A stretch of 64,000 nt of DNA from Iningainema tapete BLCC-T55 (GTDB taxonomy: Bacteria; Cyanobacteriota; Cyanobacteriia; Cyanobacteriales; Nostocaceae), in NCBI RefSeq assembly GCF_014698965.1, contig NZ_JACXAE010000009.1, positions 202,148 to 266,147 on the forward strand. The letters run 5' to 3'. How positions within the stretch are numbered: the stretch's first letter is position 1; each line of letters opens with the position of its first letter. The position numbers were made by a program, and so were the translations under genes. Shown here piece after piece: positions 61,619 to 64,000 of this stretch. The notes under the pieces were generated by a model, which was not told where the DNA came from, made no database searches, and worked only from the letters and a program-made list of their open reading frames with translations.

Positions 61619-63958
61619 ATGGGCAAGTTAGTTGTCCTCAATATCATGAATGGTGATTTTGAAAACGGTTTTCCGGTACTTCTGCAAATTGCTACAGAAG
61701 GTGAATTCCAATTTGCTGAGGAGAACGGTTTTTTGCCGTCTGCGCCAGAGTTGCTTCAACATTATCAAAGTTGGCGTACTCCTTACAGCAATCTGGTATC
61801 CAGCTTAAGAAATTCTCGCATCAAAGTCGCAGGATCAACTACTTCCATATCCGAAATCAAAGCAGCTAGTCAAAAGTTGAAGTCGAGCCTAAATAACTGG
61901 CTTAGTTCACAACAGATGCACTCGATATCTAAAACTTTATACAAAAATTTAACCAACAAATCTGAGGATATCCGGCTCATCATTAGAACTCAAAATATAG
62001 ACTTGCAGCGGTTGCCTTGGCATCTGTGGGATGATTTCTTTCAACACTATCGTCGGGCGGAAATGTCTTTGAGCCTGCCGACAAGAAGACGAAGACAACC
62101 AAGTTTTAGAGAAAAAACTAAAATACTAGCAGTTTTTGGTCAGCGAGAAGCTTTAGACAATAGTACTATTGATATTGATAAAGATTGGGAATTGCTCAAA
62201 GAGCATTTATCTGACAATACTGAGTTAGTTCGTTTAGTCGAACCTTCATTGGAGGATTTATACGACGCACTGGAAAATTATAGCCCAGATTTGTTTTTCT
62301 TTGCTGGGCATAGTTTTAGTGAAGAGGATGGAGCGAGGGGAGCGATTGAATTAAATCACGATGAACCACCAATTACCATTGATAATTTGAAACCAGCTTT
62401 GAGAGATGCTGTGGAAAATGGGTTGCAACTGGCAATTTTCAACTCTTGTGATGGATTGGGGATTGCCAGAGAATTAGCTGATTTGCACATTCCACAAATT
62501 ATCGTTATGCGTGAACCTGTGCCAGATGTGGTGGCACAAAAGTTTTTGCAGCGATTTCTCGAAGCTTTTACTGGAGAAAGATCGGTTTGTCTTGCGGTGC
62601 GACGTGCTAGGGAAAAAATTCATGCTTTGGAACCAAAATTTCCTGGTGTTACTTGGCTACCAATAGTTTTTCAAAATCCAGCTGAGCCACCATTGACTGG
62701 GCGTGAGTTTCGTCGGATTGCTACTGGGGTAGAATCAACTCAGGTGTATCCATCTACTGAAGCTGAAAATCAAAGTCAGATATTATGGTTGCCAACTCGT
62801 TTGAGTAATTCGCCACAACCGCAGTCACCAACTGTAGTTAATCCTCCGCCAAAACCAATTACCTGTAGTAAAGGACATCCCAATCCCACTAACAATAAAT
62901 ATTGTGTTTACTGTGGTGAATCTTTAGGAATAACTGCTCCCTCCTTATTACCGCCAACTTCTGTAACCAAGGTGGAGAAGCAAAACTCAGCTGCAACACC
63001 AATTCCTACACAATTATCTACGGGAAGTGTCATTGGCGGACGCTATAAAATTATCCAACCTTTAGGTAGGGGAGGGTTTAGTCAAACATATTTAGCTGAA
63101 GATACACAACGCCCAGGCACACCTAAATGTGTTGTTAAACAACTCCACTTGATTGAAAACGATCCATCTGCTTGTCAAATTGCCAGACGTTTGTTTGCTA
63201 CAGAAGCACAAGTGTTGGAACAATTAGGAACACATGATTATATTCCTCGACTTTTAGCTTATCTGGAAGAAAACCACAAATTCTATTTAGTTCAAGAGTT
63301 AATTGAAGGTCAAGATCTCAGCCTAGAGATTATACCAGGTAAACAGATGAGTGAGTCCTATGTCCTTTTCTTGTTACGAGATGTACTAGAAATACTAGAG
63401 TTTGTTCATCAACAAAATGTAATTCATCGTGATATTAAACCCTCAAACTTAATTAGACGCCAGCAAGATGGCAAGTTAGTTCTCATTGACTTTGGCGCAG
63501 TTAAGGAAATTAGTAATCAAACACTGAATTCTCAAAGGCAATCAATGACAGTTGCTGTGGGTACATCTGGCTATTTACCACCAGAACAAATGTACGGTAA
63601 ACCACAATTTAGTAGCGATATCTATGCACTGGGAATGTTGTGTATTGAAGCGATTACAGGAATGCGCCCTTACCAATTACAGCCAGATCCGAATACAAAT
63701 GAAATTCGTTGGCGCGAACGCGCACAGGTTGGCTCTCAACTGGCAATAATTTTAGATAAAATGGTATGTTACGACTTTAAGGAAAGGTATCAGTCAGCGA
63801 CAGAAGTTTTATGGGATTTAAAAGCTTCAATCCTACCCAAAACAATCAAGAAAGTATGTTCTTCACCCAGCTTACCATCAAAACCAAACAAGCAAATTAA
63901 CTTCAAGCTTTATGCGATCGCCAGGGTCTTCAGATTAATTGGTGATAAGTTTATCTAA
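61619..63958 (+). CDS. CHAT protease - zinc ribbon - Ser/Thr kinase fusion
   Basis: 779 codons. CHAT domain 1-360: IDLQRLPWHLWDDFFQHYRR, catalytic His231 in FFFAGHSFSE, Cys277 in AIFNSCDGLG. A zinc ribbon at 416-432 (CSKGHPNPTNNKYCVYCGES). A protein kinase at about 475-745: GRGGFSQTYLAE (Gly loop), CVVKQLH (Lys), VIHRDIKPSNLI (HRD), LIDFGAVKE (DFG), SDIYALGMLCIEAITG. Predicted cytosolic; a short basic tail ends RLIGDKFI. Fusing a caspase-like protease to a kinase in one chain suggests a signalling or suicide switch. Third gene of the sigma-like/DUF1822 run. Confidence 0.92.
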   Translation: MGKLVVLNIMNGDFENGFPVLLQIATEGEFQFAEENGFLPSAPELLQHYQSWRTPYSNLVSSLRNSRIKVAGSTTSISEIKAASQKLKSSLNNWLSSQQMHSISKTLYKNLTNKSEDIRLIIRTQNIDLQRLPWHLWDDFFQHYRRAEMSLSLPTRRRRQPSFREKTKILAVFGQREALDNSTIDIDKDWELLKEHLSDNTELVRLVEPSLEDLYDALENYSPDLFFFAGHSFSEEDGARGAIELNHDEPPITIDNLKPALRDAVENGLQLAIFNSCDGLGIARELADLHIPQIIVMREPVPDVVAQKFLQRFLEAFTGERSVCLAVRRAREKIHALEPKFPGVTWLPIVFQNPAEPPLTGREFRRIATGVESTQVYPSTEAENQSQILWLPTRLSNSPQPQSPTVVNPPPKPITCSKGHPNPTNNKYCVYCGESLGITAPSLLPPTSVTKVEKQNSAATPIPTQLSTGSVIGGRYKIIQPLGRGGFSQTYLAEDTQRPGTPKCVVKQLHLIENDPSACQIARRLFATEAQVLEQLGTHDYIPRLLAYLEENHKFYLVQELIEGQDLSLEIIPGKQMSESYVLFLLRDVLEILEFVHQQNVIHRDIKPSNLIRRQQDGKLVLIDFGAVKEISNQTLNSQRQSMTVAVGTSGYLPPEQMYGKPQFSSDIYALGMLCIEAITGMRPYQLQPDPNTNEIRWRERAQVGSQLAIILDKMVCYDFKERYQSATEVLWDLKASILPKTIKKVCSSPSLPSKPNKQINFKLYAIARVFRLIGDKFI

Positions 63959-64000
63959 TATATAAAAGAAATTTTTCCGTGACTTTAAGCCAGATTGCTT

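Overview
The window reads as chromosome of a filamentous, probably heterocystous-type (Nostocales-like) cyanobacterium. The GCGATCGC (HIP1) octamer is scattered throughout, and several families are typical of that group: a DUF1822 protein, the DUF6887/DUF6888 pair, TPR-CHAT proteins, clan AA aspartic proteases, PEP-CTERM-like tails and an alternative respiratory oxidase cluster. No rRNA operon or CRISPR array was seen, and the only tRNA-like sequence is degenerate. Genus-level identity is inference.

Layout, left half. 1-3.9 kb (minus strand) is a tightly overlapping set: a Trypco1-like small protein, a MoxR/ChlI-type AAA+ ATPase, a ChlD-like protein split by an apparent frameshift into a degenerate AAA part and a VWA part, and the start of a probable CHAT-domain protein. 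This matches the general plan of NTPase-controlled conflict (defence/cell-suicide) systems. 4-6.4 kb holds DUF433/DUF5615, a short ImmA/IrrE protein and an aspartic protease pair. 6.6-13.3 kb is a hopanoid locus (vanadium haloperoxidase family gene, shc, hpnB) flanked on the left by a fossil of the 3' part of shc and on the right by a fossil of the 3' end of hpnB. 12-14.5 kb and 20-22 kb are toxin-antitoxin territory with several broken copies. 14.6-19.7 kb is one giant exported TPR-CHAT protein. 22-30 kb has a PEP-CTERM-like protein, a SNF2 helicase, an MBL-like protein, an AraC regulator and a BrnT/BrnA pair whose toxin carries a stop codon. 30-36.4 kb is a GMC oxidoreductase followed by the ctaCDE oxidase with two DUF2231 membrane proteins. 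Its subunit II lacks the CuA ligands, as in cyanobacterial ARTO.

Right half. 36.6-39 kb is scarred by a MITE, a truncated DUF1254/DUF1214 gene and an ISAzo13 remnant. 39-42.8 kb is an AT-rich accessory island: a double winged-helix protein behind two strong hairpins, a tRNA-like sequence, an MT-A70 methyltransferase, a PD-(D/E)XK-type nuclease and two paralogous small acidic proteins. 44-45.5 kb carries a short threonyl-tRNA synthetase preceded by two tandem leader-peptide attenuators. Each has a 21-codon, threonine-rich ORF ending in GGAGGG, followed by an intrinsic terminator. This is the most striking regulatory find. 46.5-52 kb is a second hopanoid locus (hpnG, RND permease, hpnA, hpnH) that would make and trim adenosylhopane from the diploptene produced by Shc. 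55-59 kb is a GrpE-like/Hsp70/J-TPR chaperone set, and 59.9-64 kb a sigma-like/DUF1822/CHAT-kinase operon.

Themes: three differently built CHAT-protease proteins in 64 kb; roughly ten toxin-antitoxin-like loci, in at least two of which (BrnT at 29.6 kb, VapC at 21.5 kb) the toxin is broken and the antitoxin intact; and small palindromic repeats and MITEs that end operons, enter genes in frame and truncate neighbours. All family calls come from reading motifs by eye; no database search was run.
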